A stretch of DNA of 64,000 nucleotides, from the NCBI RefSeq assembly GCF_000330505.1, contig NW_004440189.1:787704-851703 (forward strand), read 5' to 3'. Below are positions 51,346-61,439 of this stretch, piece after piece (the stretch's first letter is position 1; the number at the start of each line of letters is the position of its first letter). A program made the translations under genes and the position numbers. The notes beneath the pieces are model-generated. The model was not told the DNA's origin. It worked only from the letters and a program-made list of their open reading frames with translations, and searched no databases. Source of the stretch: Entamoeba invadens IP1. Its lineage: Eukaryota > Evosea > Mastigamoebida > Endamoebidae.

Positions 51346-52779
51346 ATGTCAGACCTAAGGAAGTCACAACAACCACTCAATTCCTTATGCAAAAATTTTC
51401 AAGGCGAATTATCAGAACTTCGAACAAGTCGACGCCAAGAGTTATTACGCTCAAAACGAAATATTCCATCCCTCAAACCATCACACGCCAAACTCACGAC
51501 ACTCCCAACCCCAGAACAACTCATTAATTACGCAGAGACTGGGTTATCTGGTAACACCGATTCAATGGACATTCTTCTCGACTGTGTAAACCTCGACTCG
51601 AAGTATGTATTTGACTTAATATCAATTGGATTTTATTCACGTGGGTTCACTACCCTTCAAACTCTTTCCTCTCCAATTCTCTCGCAATTTCTAAGAATCT
51701 GCTCCAATTCCGTATCAAGCAAAAACACAGAAGAAATAACAAAACATTTTATATCGTTGGGTCTCATCAATGCACTTGATTGGATGTTCTCATTGAACGA
51801 AGAGGACGTCGTCAAAAACGGACTTTGGCTGATTTCAAATTGTTTTACAGACTCACAAACGATCAAGAAACAGTTTTTGTCGGTTGGGATATGCGACAAA
51901 GTCTTGAATCTTGTCACTCGAATGCCAACCCAAGACATCATCGCAACTTCCATTTGGTTTGTCTCGAATATTTGCAACTCGAATCTATTTGATGTTGCTC
52001 TTGATATCACACGAATCATTCAATTTGTATGTACCATATTACAGAACAAAAATTGTTATAATACCAATGTAGTCGATGATGCCGTGTGGTGTCTTGTATT
52101 TCTCTGTGAATGGGAGAAGTACAGTCAATTCTTATTTACTGAGCAAATCTTCAAATTAGTGTTTTCGGTGATTGTTGAGCCTTCTTGTGCTTACTCTTGT
52201 GTTAGTTTTTTTATCAACGTGTCGTACAACAACGAAGACGGAAAGTACATTTCAATGTTAGTCGCAGATGGCATTTTTGGGTATCTTGAGAAAATCATCC
52301 ACTCAGCAACGCCAAAAACAATGAAAAAGGCGTTTAACTGTGTTTCGAATTTGATTGGGAATCCGGACCCTTCCCCAATCGAAGTACTTGTGAGTACAAC
52401 ACAAATATTACAAATCGCATGTGACCAAGTTTCAAATGAAAGAAATGGGTATAAATTGAGAATAGAGATGGCATTTGTCATTACCAATTCTTTATATGGC
52501 ACAGGTGGCGAGTTAGTTAATTTGATAGTAACGAAGTGTCCAAATCTATTCGAAACCCTTGTATATATATTTAAGACTATGAATAATGACTCATTCCTCT
52601 TAAATTCGTTATTAAAAGTAATTGGCGATCTCATAGAATTGTATTATGAAAATGGCACAAACATTGTTTGTGTTTTAGAGACTTATTCATTCGACGAGAC
52701 ACTCCATGAAATATTAGTTTGTTATCAATCTCTTAATAGTTCAAAACAATACTCACCACTAGGCACGACCAAAAACTAA
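51346..52779 (+). CDS. Divergent importin-alpha (karyopherin alpha)-like protein
   Basis: The 477-aa product begins with an IBB-like stretch (FQGELSELRTSRRQELLRSKRN), the part that binds importin beta, and continues as armadillo repeats. NLS-binding W...N pairs, standard in importin alpha, are present in some repeats (KNGLWLISNC, TSIWFVSNIC) but altered in others (DDAVWCLVFL, FFINV, FNCVSNL). The family carries basic nuclear-import signals into the nucleus. With several Trp/Asn positions lost the NLS groove is probably weaker or narrower, so it may be a specialised or cargo-limited paralogue. No intron. Confidence 0.75.
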   Translation: MSDLRKSQQPLNSLCKNFQGELSELRTSRRQELLRSKRNIPSLKPSHAKLTTLPTPEQLINYAETGLSGNTDSMDILLDCVNLDSKYVFDLISIGFYSRGFTTLQTLSSPILSQFLRICSNSVSSKNTEEITKHFISLGLINALDWMFSLNEEDVVKNGLWLISNCFTDSQTIKKQFLSVGICDKVLNLVTRMPTQDIIATSIWFVSNICNSNLFDVALDITRIIQFVCTILQNKNCYNTNVVDDAVWCLVFLCEWEKYSQFLFTEQIFKLVFSVIVEPSCAYSCVSFFINVSYNNEDGKYISMLVADGIFGYLEKIIHSATPKTMKKAFNCVSNLIGNPDPSPIEVLVSTTQILQIACDQVSNERNGYKLRIEMAFVITNSLYGTGGELVNLIVTKCPNLFETLVYIFKTMNNDSFLLNSLLKVIGDLIELYYENGTNIVCVLETYSFDETLHEILVCYQSLNSSKQYSPLGTTKN

Positions 52780-53021
52780 AGAAAGTGTTAAGAACACAAT
52801 CAAGAAGTTTTTGTGCTTGTATAACACGTACAACACAAAAGACCGTGGATTTGGAGAACTTTAAGAACCTTTACGTGACTAATTAAGTATCTAATTGGAG
52901 TGTCTTGTTTAGTTATTAATTAGTTATTAATTAATTTAAGAATTGTTTGATTTATTAAGAAACTAAAATTATAAAACAACACATCTGAATAGTTTAACAT
53001 AAAGTATACAAAAAATAGAAT

Positions 53022-54611
53022 CTATTGAGGAGTGACAAACGCCACAGTCCGAAATGGCGTTGCAAAGAGTTTGTGATTGTTTTCAAATATCGAATTTCTG
53101 TCGAATGTGAAATGCTTTATTTGTGTCAATTCTGCAAGAGAGACGACGTCTTCCATTTCTACCGTTGTGATGTTATTCAAGCAGATTTGTTTCAAGTTTG
53201 GGAGTAATGCAAAGTGGTGTAATAAATTAGTGAAGTGTTCTTCATTTTTTAGTGTGAATGAAGTTAACGAGGTGAGACACGATAATTGGATTAAGTCGAT
53301 CACATTAGAGTCCGTCACTCCAAACCGTTTCAAAAAGTGCAAATTTGTCAATTCGATAATTTCAGTTTGTTGTATTGAGCAATGTCTAATTGACAGTGCT
53401 GTAAGAAATAGAAATGAGTTCACTGAGTTGATATTTTGCAAATTAGTAATAAAATGTAATTCGAGTCTCATTAAAGTCTCTGCCAAACCCTTTCCCCTAC
53501 TTAACGTACTTAAATTGAATATATTATAACTTTTGAAATAGAGATTAGGTGGCCATTGTTTGAATTTATTAAAGAAAGTCCTTGCAAATTTTGGAGTGAA
53601 TTCTCTTTGAAATAATGTCAAGTGAAATGGTGTCAAATTTTTTGGACTGGGACTTTCATTTGTTTCTTTGAATTTAGGAAATTTGTGGCCATCGAGGGGA
53701 ACAGAATACAATTGAAGTTGAAATGAAAATTGAGGGAAGAATTGGTAGAGTCTTGAGACCTCATCAGACACACTTTCTATCATATAGACTATGACATTTT
53801 TAAGATTGGTACAAGCACTCAGCCGTAAGATTTCTGGATCTTTCACAATTTGTGTTCGAACGATGTCGAGTGTAGTCAGTTGAGTGATTTCAACGACTCT
53901 TGATATCGACACATAAGTCTTTAAATTCTGCGACCGGACCGTCAAAATCCGAAGGTTCTTTAGTGTCACAAAATCATCGACAAACCTATTAAAATCGTCT
54001 TTAAAATGCAAGTTAAGCGATGATATATTGACAAGTGATGTGAATGTGTTTGACCAAGCAAAGCACCTCATCACCTCCAGTTGCGTCAATTTACTAATCG
54101 CCTCGATTTCATTTTGCGAACTGTTTCTCCCAAGAAGGCCAGGGTCTCTCCAAAAATTGAGTTCTTTCAAACAGTTTTGTGTCTTTGAAATCTTTTGTGC
54201 AGACATTTTTATACAGTCTGAGCCCACGTCGCATGTTCCAAACTCGAGTCTGTTTAAACGGTTTAAAGGGATTAAGTTCATGACTGTTGAGAAAAAGTGG
54301 TAGTCTGTTGTAGCATCGAAAGAAAAGATGAGGGTTCTTACATTGATATCATTCTTGATATGTTCGAGTGTTTTGTAGTCGAATTTAGTGAACGTAGAGT
54401 TAGAAACGTCTCCATTAATTCGTGTTGGGACGATGCAGAGGGATGAACAGGAATGAACAATTTTCGGAAGATTGATATCATTTGTAAGGGTTTGTAGTGT
54501 ATGTTGTAACACTTTATAACACTTTTTGTTGATGAAAATTGCAATTCGTAACGTTTCGGTCTCTACATAAGAAAAGACTTGACACAAGTAGAGAACCGAC
54601 AAGGTCGCCAT
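53022..54611 (-). CDS. F-box-like leucine-rich repeat protein (Entamoeba family)
   Basis: The 529-aa protein has an N-terminal helical block (ATLSVLYLCQVFSYVETETLRIAIFINKKCYKVL, 2-36) that resembles an F-box-like region, then many irregular leucine-rich repeats (for example LKELNFWRD, LNRLEFGTCD, LTTLDIVRT, LKQICLNNIT). Entamoeba genomes encode large families of this type. They may be substrate adaptors for SCF ligases or other scaffolds. No signal peptide, so cytosolic or nuclear. The neighbouring gene on the same strand has the same layout. Confidence 0.65.
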   Translation of the reverse strand: MATLSVLYLCQVFSYVETETLRIAIFINKKCYKVLQHTLQTLTNDINLPKIVHSCSSLCIVPTRINGDVSNSTFTKFDYKTLEHIKNDINVRTLIFSFDATTDYHFFSTVMNLIPLNRLNRLEFGTCDVGSDCIKMSAQKISKTQNCLKELNFWRDPGLLGRNSSQNEIEAISKLTQLEVMRCFAWSNTFTSLVNISSLNLHFKDDFNRFVDDFVTLKNLRILTVRSQNLKTYVSISRVVEITQLTTLDIVRTQIVKDPEILRLSACTNLKNVIVYMIESVSDEVSRLYQFFPQFSFQLQLYSVPLDGHKFPKFKETNESPSPKNLTPFHLTLFQREFTPKFARTFFNKFKQWPPNLYFKSYNIFNLSTLSRGKGLAETLMRLELHFITNLQNINSVNSFLFLTALSIRHCSIQQTEIIELTNLHFLKRFGVTDSNVIDLIQLSCLTSLTSFTLKNEEHFTNLLHHFALLPNLKQICLNNITTVEMEDVVSLAELTQIKHFTFDRNSIFENNHKLFATPFRTVAFVTPQ

Positions 54612-54718
54612 TGAAAATTTTTTTCAGTTTTCAAGAGAGAAACAATACAATTATTGTCGAACTTATTATTCTATTTATATAATAGTATCTTTTTAACTAT
54701 AAATAAACAATTCTCAAT

Positions 54719-56164
54719 TTATTTGAAAACAACTTGATCCAAATCTTCAACGACTTTGTTGATGTCGAAAAAGACTAATTCACTCTTCACAAGAGCAAGC
54801 CGCTTCATATGGACCTTTTCCGCATTTGTTAATGAAAAATACCTTGATTTGTATATAATCAAACAAAGCAAATACTGCGGAAGGGTGATTTGGATCTTTT
54901 CAACACTATCTAATATCAACTCGTCAACACTGTTCAACACTTCTAAATTGACTTCACTGCCTTCGGGTCGTTTCATTGTCAACAATTTGCACTTTCTTGG
55001 AAGTATTAAATAGTCTTTGTCGTTCGTCACTTTACATTTGTCCAATACACATTCTTCTAAAATCGATAACTTGGAAAGATCCAGTTTCTGTGTTGCTTCT
55101 TGTATAGTCACCTTTTTGAGTGTAGTAGAAACAAGAGGTAATGCACATTCTTTACAAGTCAAGTCCATCAAATTTCGTGGATAAAAGTCGTTCAAGTCAA
55201 CTGCTGTATCAATGCAACAATCAACCAAATTCAGTCTCATGACATTAAGACTTTTAAGATGAAACTCCGCATTCGCTTGTAACTTCATAACTTTTAGTGC
55301 AAATTCGTTTGTATAATTTGAAACATTTTTGTCATCCATTTCTTCGACAATTCTCTCACCCGTCACCTCTTCGACTTCTTCAACCTTTTCAATTCGTTTC
55401 GGAATAATAAGAACATTTGAGTTATTTATATCATCTGTACTGCATACTATCATATTTGTTGGTGGTTTGAATAATTCGAGTTGGGATAAGACATGTTCCA
55501 GATCCTCTTTTTTCTCACATTCTATAACTAATTTGTTGATATGATACTCTTTAATCTTTGAAAGAAATGTGTCATCAACACCATCGGTGAATATAACATG
55601 GAGTACTTCAAGTTGCTGTTTCTTCAATACAAATTTGCAGACTTTTTGATCTTTCAAGAGTCTAATTTTTGCTTTCTGAAGATTCTTGAATTGGATCAAC
55701 TTCAGTGGGTCATCCCCACAGAACCATAGTTCTATGAATCGCTTCTTCTCATCTTTATCGATATCGGGCAACTCGTTTTTCATTTTGTACGACTTTGCAG
55801 CTATTTGTACGTCTTTGTTGGTTGCCATTACAAGTTGCATTTGCGGTGCGTTCCCGTATATATCAAATACCCTTAACTTCGGGAACAACGAGAGTTCTCG
55901 AGCAAACGACTTTTGTTGCCAAAACACATTTCTTGGGTACTTCAAATTGATTTGTGGAGCAGAGTAATTAGGACTTCTAAATACAAAGTTCAGTGCGTTT
56001 CCGCATTTTTTACTGATTTGCGCAAATGTCTCGGCTTCTTTGAAATTGGCCAAATACCGAATGACATTTCCTAACGCTTCCAACGCCAAATCTGTTTCTT
56101 TTTGTCCAATCACACAACTCTCTGAACTCTTTGCAACTGAAACTTCCACTAATTGCTTTTCCAT
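54719..56164 (-). CDS. F-box-like leucine-rich repeat protein, second copy of the layout
   Basis: The 481-aa product begins with a polar segment then LALEALGNVIRYLANFKEAETFAQISKKCGNALNFVF (about 28-64), an F-box-like helical block as in Entamoeba LRR proteins. The rest holds leucine-rich strands (LQKAKIRLLKD, LEVLHVIFTD, ILEECVLDKCKV) interrupted by an acidic insert (VEEVEEVTGERIVEEMDD). It is in the same orientation as and just upstream of the other LRR gene (about 110 bases between genes), but sequence similarity between the two is low, suggesting an old duplication or convergence in layout. Confidence 0.65.
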   Translation of the reverse strand: MEKQLVEVSVAKSSESCVIGQKETDLALEALGNVIRYLANFKEAETFAQISKKCGNALNFVFRSPNYSAPQINLKYPRNVFWQQKSFARELSLFPKLRVFDIYGNAPQMQLVMATNKDVQIAAKSYKMKNELPDIDKDEKKRFIELWFCGDDPLKLIQFKNLQKAKIRLLKDQKVCKFVLKKQQLEVLHVIFTDGVDDTFLSKIKEYHINKLVIECEKKEDLEHVLSQLELFKPPTNMIVCSTDDINNSNVLIIPKRIEKVEEVEEVTGERIVEEMDDKNVSNYTNEFALKVMKLQANAEFHLKSLNVMRLNLVDCCIDTAVDLNDFYPRNLMDLTCKECALPLVSTTLKKVTIQEATQKLDLSKLSILEECVLDKCKVTNDKDYLILPRKCKLLTMKRPEGSEVNLEVLNSVDELILDSVEKIQITLPQYLLCLIIYKSRYFSLTNAEKVHMKRLALVKSELVFFDINKVVEDLDQVVFK

Positions 56165-56437
56165 ATAAACTATAAAGTTATAGTTCGTTCATAAAATAAG
56201 TCTTCACAATGAGGTTTCGCCACGTATATCCATTTAACTTTTTTTTACTATACAATTAGTTAGTTGTTATATAATTATAACTATAATATATTATAATTAT
56301 ACTATGAACCGTATAATTATATATATTATAGAGAAACTATATAAATTAGCATCATTCGGATCTTTCATTTTGAACCTATCGAGTTCATTCAAATGAAAGA
56401 AAAACCCTATTTGTATAACACCATCGTTAAATAGTAT

Positions 56438-58456
56438 ATGGAGATAGAGAAAAAGAAGAGTAAGTCCACTGGAGGCTTTCAGAGTATGGGCCTTTCAAAG
56501 CATGTGTTGCAGGGCATCTTACACAAGGGATTTAAAGTACCGACACCAATTCAAAGAAAAGCTATTCCAGCGATTATGACTGGAGTCGATGTGATTGCAA
56601 TGGCGCGTACAGGTTCGGGTAAGACAGCAGCGTATTTAGTTCCAATAATTGAAAAATTAGGGTTTCATAGCGAGGATGGTGTTCGTTCGATAGTGATATG
56701 TCCGACACGTGAATTGGCGCTACAAACCGTCAAAGTGTTCAATGAATTGACGTTTAAAACCAATTTGCGAGCGTCTCTTATCATTGGAGGAAGTAAGTTG
56801 TACGAACAATTTGAAAACCTTGAGAAAAACCCTGACATTATAGTAGCAACTCCCGGACGATTAACTTTCATTTTGGAAAGTGCGAATATCTCATTACAAC
56901 GAGTTGACATCGTATGCTTTGATGAAGCTGATATGATGTTTGAGCAAGGGTTCTCCGAACAAATTTCTGATATTGTGAGGTTATTACCCCTCTCGCGACA
57001 ATTTCTGTTGTTCAGTGCTACCATCCCACAAAGTTTAGGAGTCTTCCTTAAGAAAACTTTAAAACGCCCAGAGATCATTCGACTTGATACGGAAGATAAA
57101 CTTTCACCCGACTTGGAAAACATTTTCTATCACGTGAAAGAAGTTGAAAAGGACGGCCATTTGCTGTGGCTTTTGCTTGAGAAAATACCAAAAGAAGAAC
57201 AAACTGTCATCTTTTGTGCGACAAGGCACGAAGTTGAATATTTGGGCGCTTTGCTTAAACAGTACAAAGTTAATTCGTCAATTCTGTTTGGAAAGGCAGA
57301 TCAACAAGACAGAGAAATCAACTTGAAAAAGTTCAGAAACGATGAGAACAAAATAATGTTTGTAACTGATGTTGCGGCTCGTGGTGTGGATATACCCAAT
57401 CTCGACAATGTTATTAACTATGACTTCCCTTCATCTGCTAAATTGTATATTCACAGATGTGGTCGTGTTGCTCGTGCAGGGCGGATTGGTACGTGTTACA
57501 ATTTTGTCCAGACAGAGGAGATGGGATACCTCAAAGATCTTGAGGTTTTCGCAATGGATAAAGAAGTTCCAATTGGAAATGTTCCTCGTGAATATGTTGA
57601 CCCAGTCTTATCACGCTTGGATCAGTTACTTGATGCCAATTACGACTTGAATTACTTGAAAATTGGCGCAACAAATTCGATGTCGGCTTATAGAAAGAGT
57701 AAACCCAGTGCAAGTTCTGAAGGTGTAAGAAAGTCGAAGGACATGAACTTTGATGGTATTCACCCATCATTTAATATGACTGGTGATGACAAAAATCGAA
57801 TGGAATGGCTTACTGGGATCAAGAATTACCGACCCAAAGCTTCGATATTCCAAATTGATACAACAAAGGAGACACAGAAACAAGCAGATGTTGTGAAAAA
57901 GCTTGCCAACAACCCAAAAATAGCAGAGGCCATTAGGAGGGCAAAAGAGAAAAAGGAACGGATGGCAGAACTTGATGCCATTAAGAAGAATGAAGAAGAA
58001 AAGGAGAAAGCGCCAGGGTATATATCCACAGGGCCAGTCAAACATTCTATCTTTGATAATTCAAGCGATAGAATTGTATACTCCACTAAGAATCCATTAG
58101 ACTTGGCTATAGAAATTGCTGCAGATGAAGAACAAGACTTGAAACAACAAGCCAGAGAAAAGATGTGGGATAGAAAGAAGAAAAAATTCATCATGGCGTC
58201 CGGTGGGCTCGAGCACCATAGAAGAGAAATGAAGAAGAAGGAAGCGGAGATGGAACAAGTCAAGGAGAAGTACAAAATCTGGCGAAAGAATCAAGACAAA
58301 AAGATTGACAAGGAAAAGGGCGTCAAGCAACTCAGCACGAAGACAAAAGACGAAGTTTTGAAGAAGAAAATGATGAAAGACAGACACGAAGAACAGAAGA
58401 AAGGGAAGGAGTTGAGACAGAAGAAGGCAGAACAAAGAATGAGAAAGAAAAAGTGA
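56438..58456 (+). CDS. DBP10: DEAD-box RNA helicase DBP10/DDX54
   Basis: The 672-aa protein has GGFQSMGLS (Q-motif lead), TPIQRKAIP, ARTGSGKT (motif I), PTRELALQ (Ia), TPGRL, DEAD in VCFDEADMMF (II), FSAT (III), and C-terminal HRCGRVARAGR (VI). The tail after 400 contains NFDGIHPSFNMTG and the NYRPKASIFQI block with the DBP10 C-terminal region, then a long Lys/Glu-rich basic helix. DBP10 unwinds pre-rRNA during 60S assembly in the nucleolus. All helicase motifs are intact. No intron. Confidence 0.93.
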   Translation: MEIEKKKSKSTGGFQSMGLSKHVLQGILHKGFKVPTPIQRKAIPAIMTGVDVIAMARTGSGKTAAYLVPIIEKLGFHSEDGVRSIVICPTRELALQTVKVFNELTFKTNLRASLIIGGSKLYEQFENLEKNPDIIVATPGRLTFILESANISLQRVDIVCFDEADMMFEQGFSEQISDIVRLLPLSRQFLLFSATIPQSLGVFLKKTLKRPEIIRLDTEDKLSPDLENIFYHVKEVEKDGHLLWLLLEKIPKEEQTVIFCATRHEVEYLGALLKQYKVNSSILFGKADQQDREINLKKFRNDENKIMFVTDVAARGVDIPNLDNVINYDFPSSAKLYIHRCGRVARAGRIGTCYNFVQTEEMGYLKDLEVFAMDKEVPIGNVPREYVDPVLSRLDQLLDANYDLNYLKIGATNSMSAYRKSKPSASSEGVRKSKDMNFDGIHPSFNMTGDDKNRMEWLTGIKNYRPKASIFQIDTTKETQKQADVVKKLANNPKIAEAIRRAKEKKERMAELDAIKKNEEEKEKAPGYISTGPVKHSIFDNSSDRIVYSTKNPLDLAIEIAADEEQDLKQQAREKMWDRKKKKFIMASGGLEHHRREMKKKEAEMEQVKEKYKIWRKNQDKKIDKEKGVKQLSTKTKDEVLKKKMMKDRHEEQKKGKELRQKKAEQRMRKKK

Positions 58457-58792
58457 TTGATTTTTTTGAGTGTTTTCTTGTGTTCAATTACTCGCAAGAA
58501 AGAACTAGTAATATACTATTGAGTACTATATGTTTATACTATAAGTACTATCTATTGAAGAATAATATGCTAGTATATTTAATTATAAATATAGTAAGAA
58601 ATAGTCAAAGAAAACTTAAAAATAATAGTTTATTTATTATAAATTAAATGATTTACAATAATGATAATAATAAATAATTTTACTATAATAAGCGCAATAG
58701 AAGAAGGGTAAAAAAACAAAACTGGAATAGTAAAATTTAATAGAGTTATAGTAAAAAGGGTAACCCAACCAGCAAATTCACCATCAATTCTT
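58457..58792. other. A/T-rich convergent spacer
   Basis: About 335 bases of 3' flanks of DBP10 and eL32, A/T-rich. Nothing else supported. Confidence 0.5.
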
Positions 58793-59200
58793 TCACTTGG
58801 CAACTTCTTGTTTCTTGATTCTAGCATCACCGTTGAGGACTCTAATATTCAACACCTTAGCTCTGGCGACGATTTCCATTCTCTTCTTGGCGGAAACGGC
58901 GTGGTGAATCTCAGCAGCATAGGTTCTGTTTTGCATCATGATCATCTCGAGTTCTGTTGTGTTGTGGACAGTGAATTTGAACATTCCGCAGGGGAGCATG
59001 AATCTAGTCTTTTTGTCACTTCCATAGCCGATACGTGGCATTGGGCCAGTGCCTTTGTATCTTCTTCTCATTCTGTTATCAATACCTCTTGGGTGTCTCC
59101 ACGAGGGCTTCACACGGAGAAATCTGTTCGAGTCGAATCTTTTGAAGTGACCTCTGTACTTCTTGACGATCTTGGGCTTGACCACTGGTCCAACAACCAT
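58793..59200 (-). CDS. RPL32: 60S ribosomal protein eL32
   Basis: The 135-aa product (KPKIVKKYRGHFKRFDSNRF, KPSWRHPRGIDNRMRRRYKG, PRIGYGSDKKTRFMLPCG, ELEMIMMQNRTYAAEIHHAVSAKKR) is typical of eL32 in length and sequence. It binds 25S rRNA in the large subunit. No intron. An ACTTGAAAG motif lies about 30 bases upstream of the start on the minus strand. Confidence 0.97.
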   Translation of the reverse strand: MVVGPVVKPKIVKKYRGHFKRFDSNRFLRVKPSWRHPRGIDNRMRRRYKGTGPMPRIGYGSDKKTRFMLPCGMFKFTVHNTTELEMIMMQNRTYAAEIHHAVSAKKRMEIVARAKVLNIRVLNGDARIKKQEVAK

Positions 59201-59406
59201 TACCTCAGAATGTTACCCTAGTTCTTTCAAGTTTCTTCGCACAACCTCTCTAAGGTTATTTTACTAGCTTTATTTACTATTCTGTATTATTTCTTTTTAA
59301 TTAGATAATATACTATTATAATAGTATATTAGAAACACACATTGGTATATTAAACTCCATATATCAAAACAATCGAACTCAAAAGAAATATACAGTTCTA
59401 TTTGTA

Positions 59407-61209
59407 ATGAGTGTGAGTGTAAGTTCGTTGATGCCTGCAGATTTGACGCAATGGGGAAAAAAAGAGGGTGGTAGTGTGAAGTCATGGAAGAAACGGTTCT
59501 TTGTGTTGAAAAATAAAAACTTGTGGTATTTCGAAAGCGAAACAAGTTCGTCGGAGGTCGGCAAAATCGAGCTCACTGCTGAGTCACAAGTGCTTGATAA
59601 GTCAAGTGGTCAGAAATTCATGCTGGGGATCTTAGCCAAAGACAAGAAGTTTGTTCGACTCCGTCGTACTATTAATTTGTAGTTAAATAAATTATAATTT
59701 TAGAAAATGTTATTTATAGGTGTAATGCCAACAAACTCATCTTTTAGTAACAAAGACCGACTCTTTCTAATCGAAGTGGAAACAATCGACATTTTAAGCG
59801 ACTTTTTAAGTAAAGTCGGAAAAACAATATCGTCGTTTTCTGTAGCGAAACAGGCAACTAACGAAGCGAATTCATCACCCAAAGCTGTTCCAAAATCTCT
59901 TCAACCCGTCGTAACCTTTGATGAACCCACAGAAAGTCACGTCCCAAAAACTAAAAAAATTCCGATTGGAGCTAACCCATTGCAAGCAGCACTTGCTGCA
60001 GAAGCAATGAAAAAACAATCTCAACAAAAATCATCTGAGCACGCGCAAGTCACGAGGTCCGAACAAGTATTGGACAATTCAAATAAACAAAGCCAACTGT
60101 CTGAACAGTCTCTGACTGAAAACACTGAGTCGGAGCAACCAAGTCCTTTGAAAAGAAAAGAAAGAGTTGTAAAGAAGAACAAAGAAGACTCGGACTTCAG
60201 TTATCCATACCAAAGAGCGTTGCTCAGGTACGACGGGAAAACCAATGTGGGGTATATCAGAGACATCTTTAAATCCACGTTGAATGGAAATAAGTTGGAC
60301 GCTTTCAATTTGTGGCTCTGTTCGATTCCACTAGCTGTGAATCTAGTTGATGAAGAGACTCTATCATATAAACTCAGGACGTCAACTGATTTACAACATA
60401 TCTGCGTCCACGCATTTGGACCACAAGAAGTCATGTCACAGGGCACTTCAGACTTCTTCAAAAGTGTTGTCTGCTCAGAGAAAGAAACGGAGAGAATGAC
60501 TAAATATGGTAATATGATAATGCCGCTGAATTCTGGAAGTTATTTGGAAGTCACGCAAGAACCTAATGCGATTGAAGCTGGGTATTCTTTTTGTGGTGAT
60601 ATTTTACTTGAAGAAGCACTTGGTTTTATAGAAGAAGGGAAGATGAAGGAGGTCTTCACGGCGTGTGAAAAGGAGTTTAGTACTTTGAAATTCTCAACGT
60701 TGATTGAGAAAGATATGTCGGCTACTGAACCCACTTTCACGAAATTCTGGTTTGATATCTTTGGCAAAAATACATCTGGGAGAACAGATCTGGTCAAGTC
60801 TATTTTGACCAAGTTGGAGTTACCGTACGACACGTTCGACAGCGAGTCTTCCGCATTCTCGTTCTTTAAACAAGTATTCGAGACACAATCCGAGTCCACT
60901 GTGTCAATGGCGTTTGTATTTACTGATACGGAAATAGCACAGTTTGTTGTTAATCGTGTTTTATAATGGTAAATAATTAATAGAGTTTCCCTCATCATCA
61001 ACAACCCAACACCAACTCAACTCAGTCAATGCTGCCGTATTAAAGACTCCAATTCAAATTCTGAAGTCCTACAACAATTGATTGAATATTATGGCGCTCC
61101 AACAAGCTTGGACTTCACGTACATCAACGACAAGTACAAGATGGGCATCTTCAACAACGTATCGCCAATCAATGTCTCATTTGACATTGGGTTTGACAAG
61201 TTAAATTAA
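59407..61209 (+). CDS. PH-domain protein with unassigned C-terminal domain, three exons
   Basis: Likely exons 59407-59665, 59720-60941 and 60984-61209 total 1707 nt, giving 568 aa in frame. Intron 2 (42 nt, GTTTGT...TAG) is clear. Intron 1 is less sure: the join best kept in phase uses a GTACTA donor and a TATAG acceptor (54 nt); a GTTTGT lies upstream but does not restore frame. The PH domain (about 12-110: DLTQWGKKEGGSVKSWKKRFFVLKN, then FLIEVETIDILSDFLSKVGKTI) is followed by a Gln/Ser-rich linker and a long C-terminal region from about residue 185 (SYPYQRALLRYDG, VGYIRDIFKSTL) with no recognised family. PH domains bind phosphoinositides, which links it to the PI3K next door only by theme. 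Confidence 0.7.
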
Positions 61210-61439
61210 TTTCATATCCATTTATATGTTTTTACACTGTTCATCGTTGTTTACAATAAGTCCATTCTATTTAAAGAATAGACTCGACAAGAAATATTCA
61301 TTCTAATAAAAAATATAATATATTAACTATATTTTTGTTATATATTTATAGAACTCTGAGCTATGCAATTCTAGTTAATGTAATTATATTCTATTAATAA
61401 AGTCACACATCTATATTTATTAATAAATAGCATCTTTTG

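Noticed and set aside
53022..56164. Calling the two LRR genes BspA-like surface proteins
   Set aside because: Neither has the regular BspA repeat spacing or a secretion signal; the N-terminal block is F-box-like.
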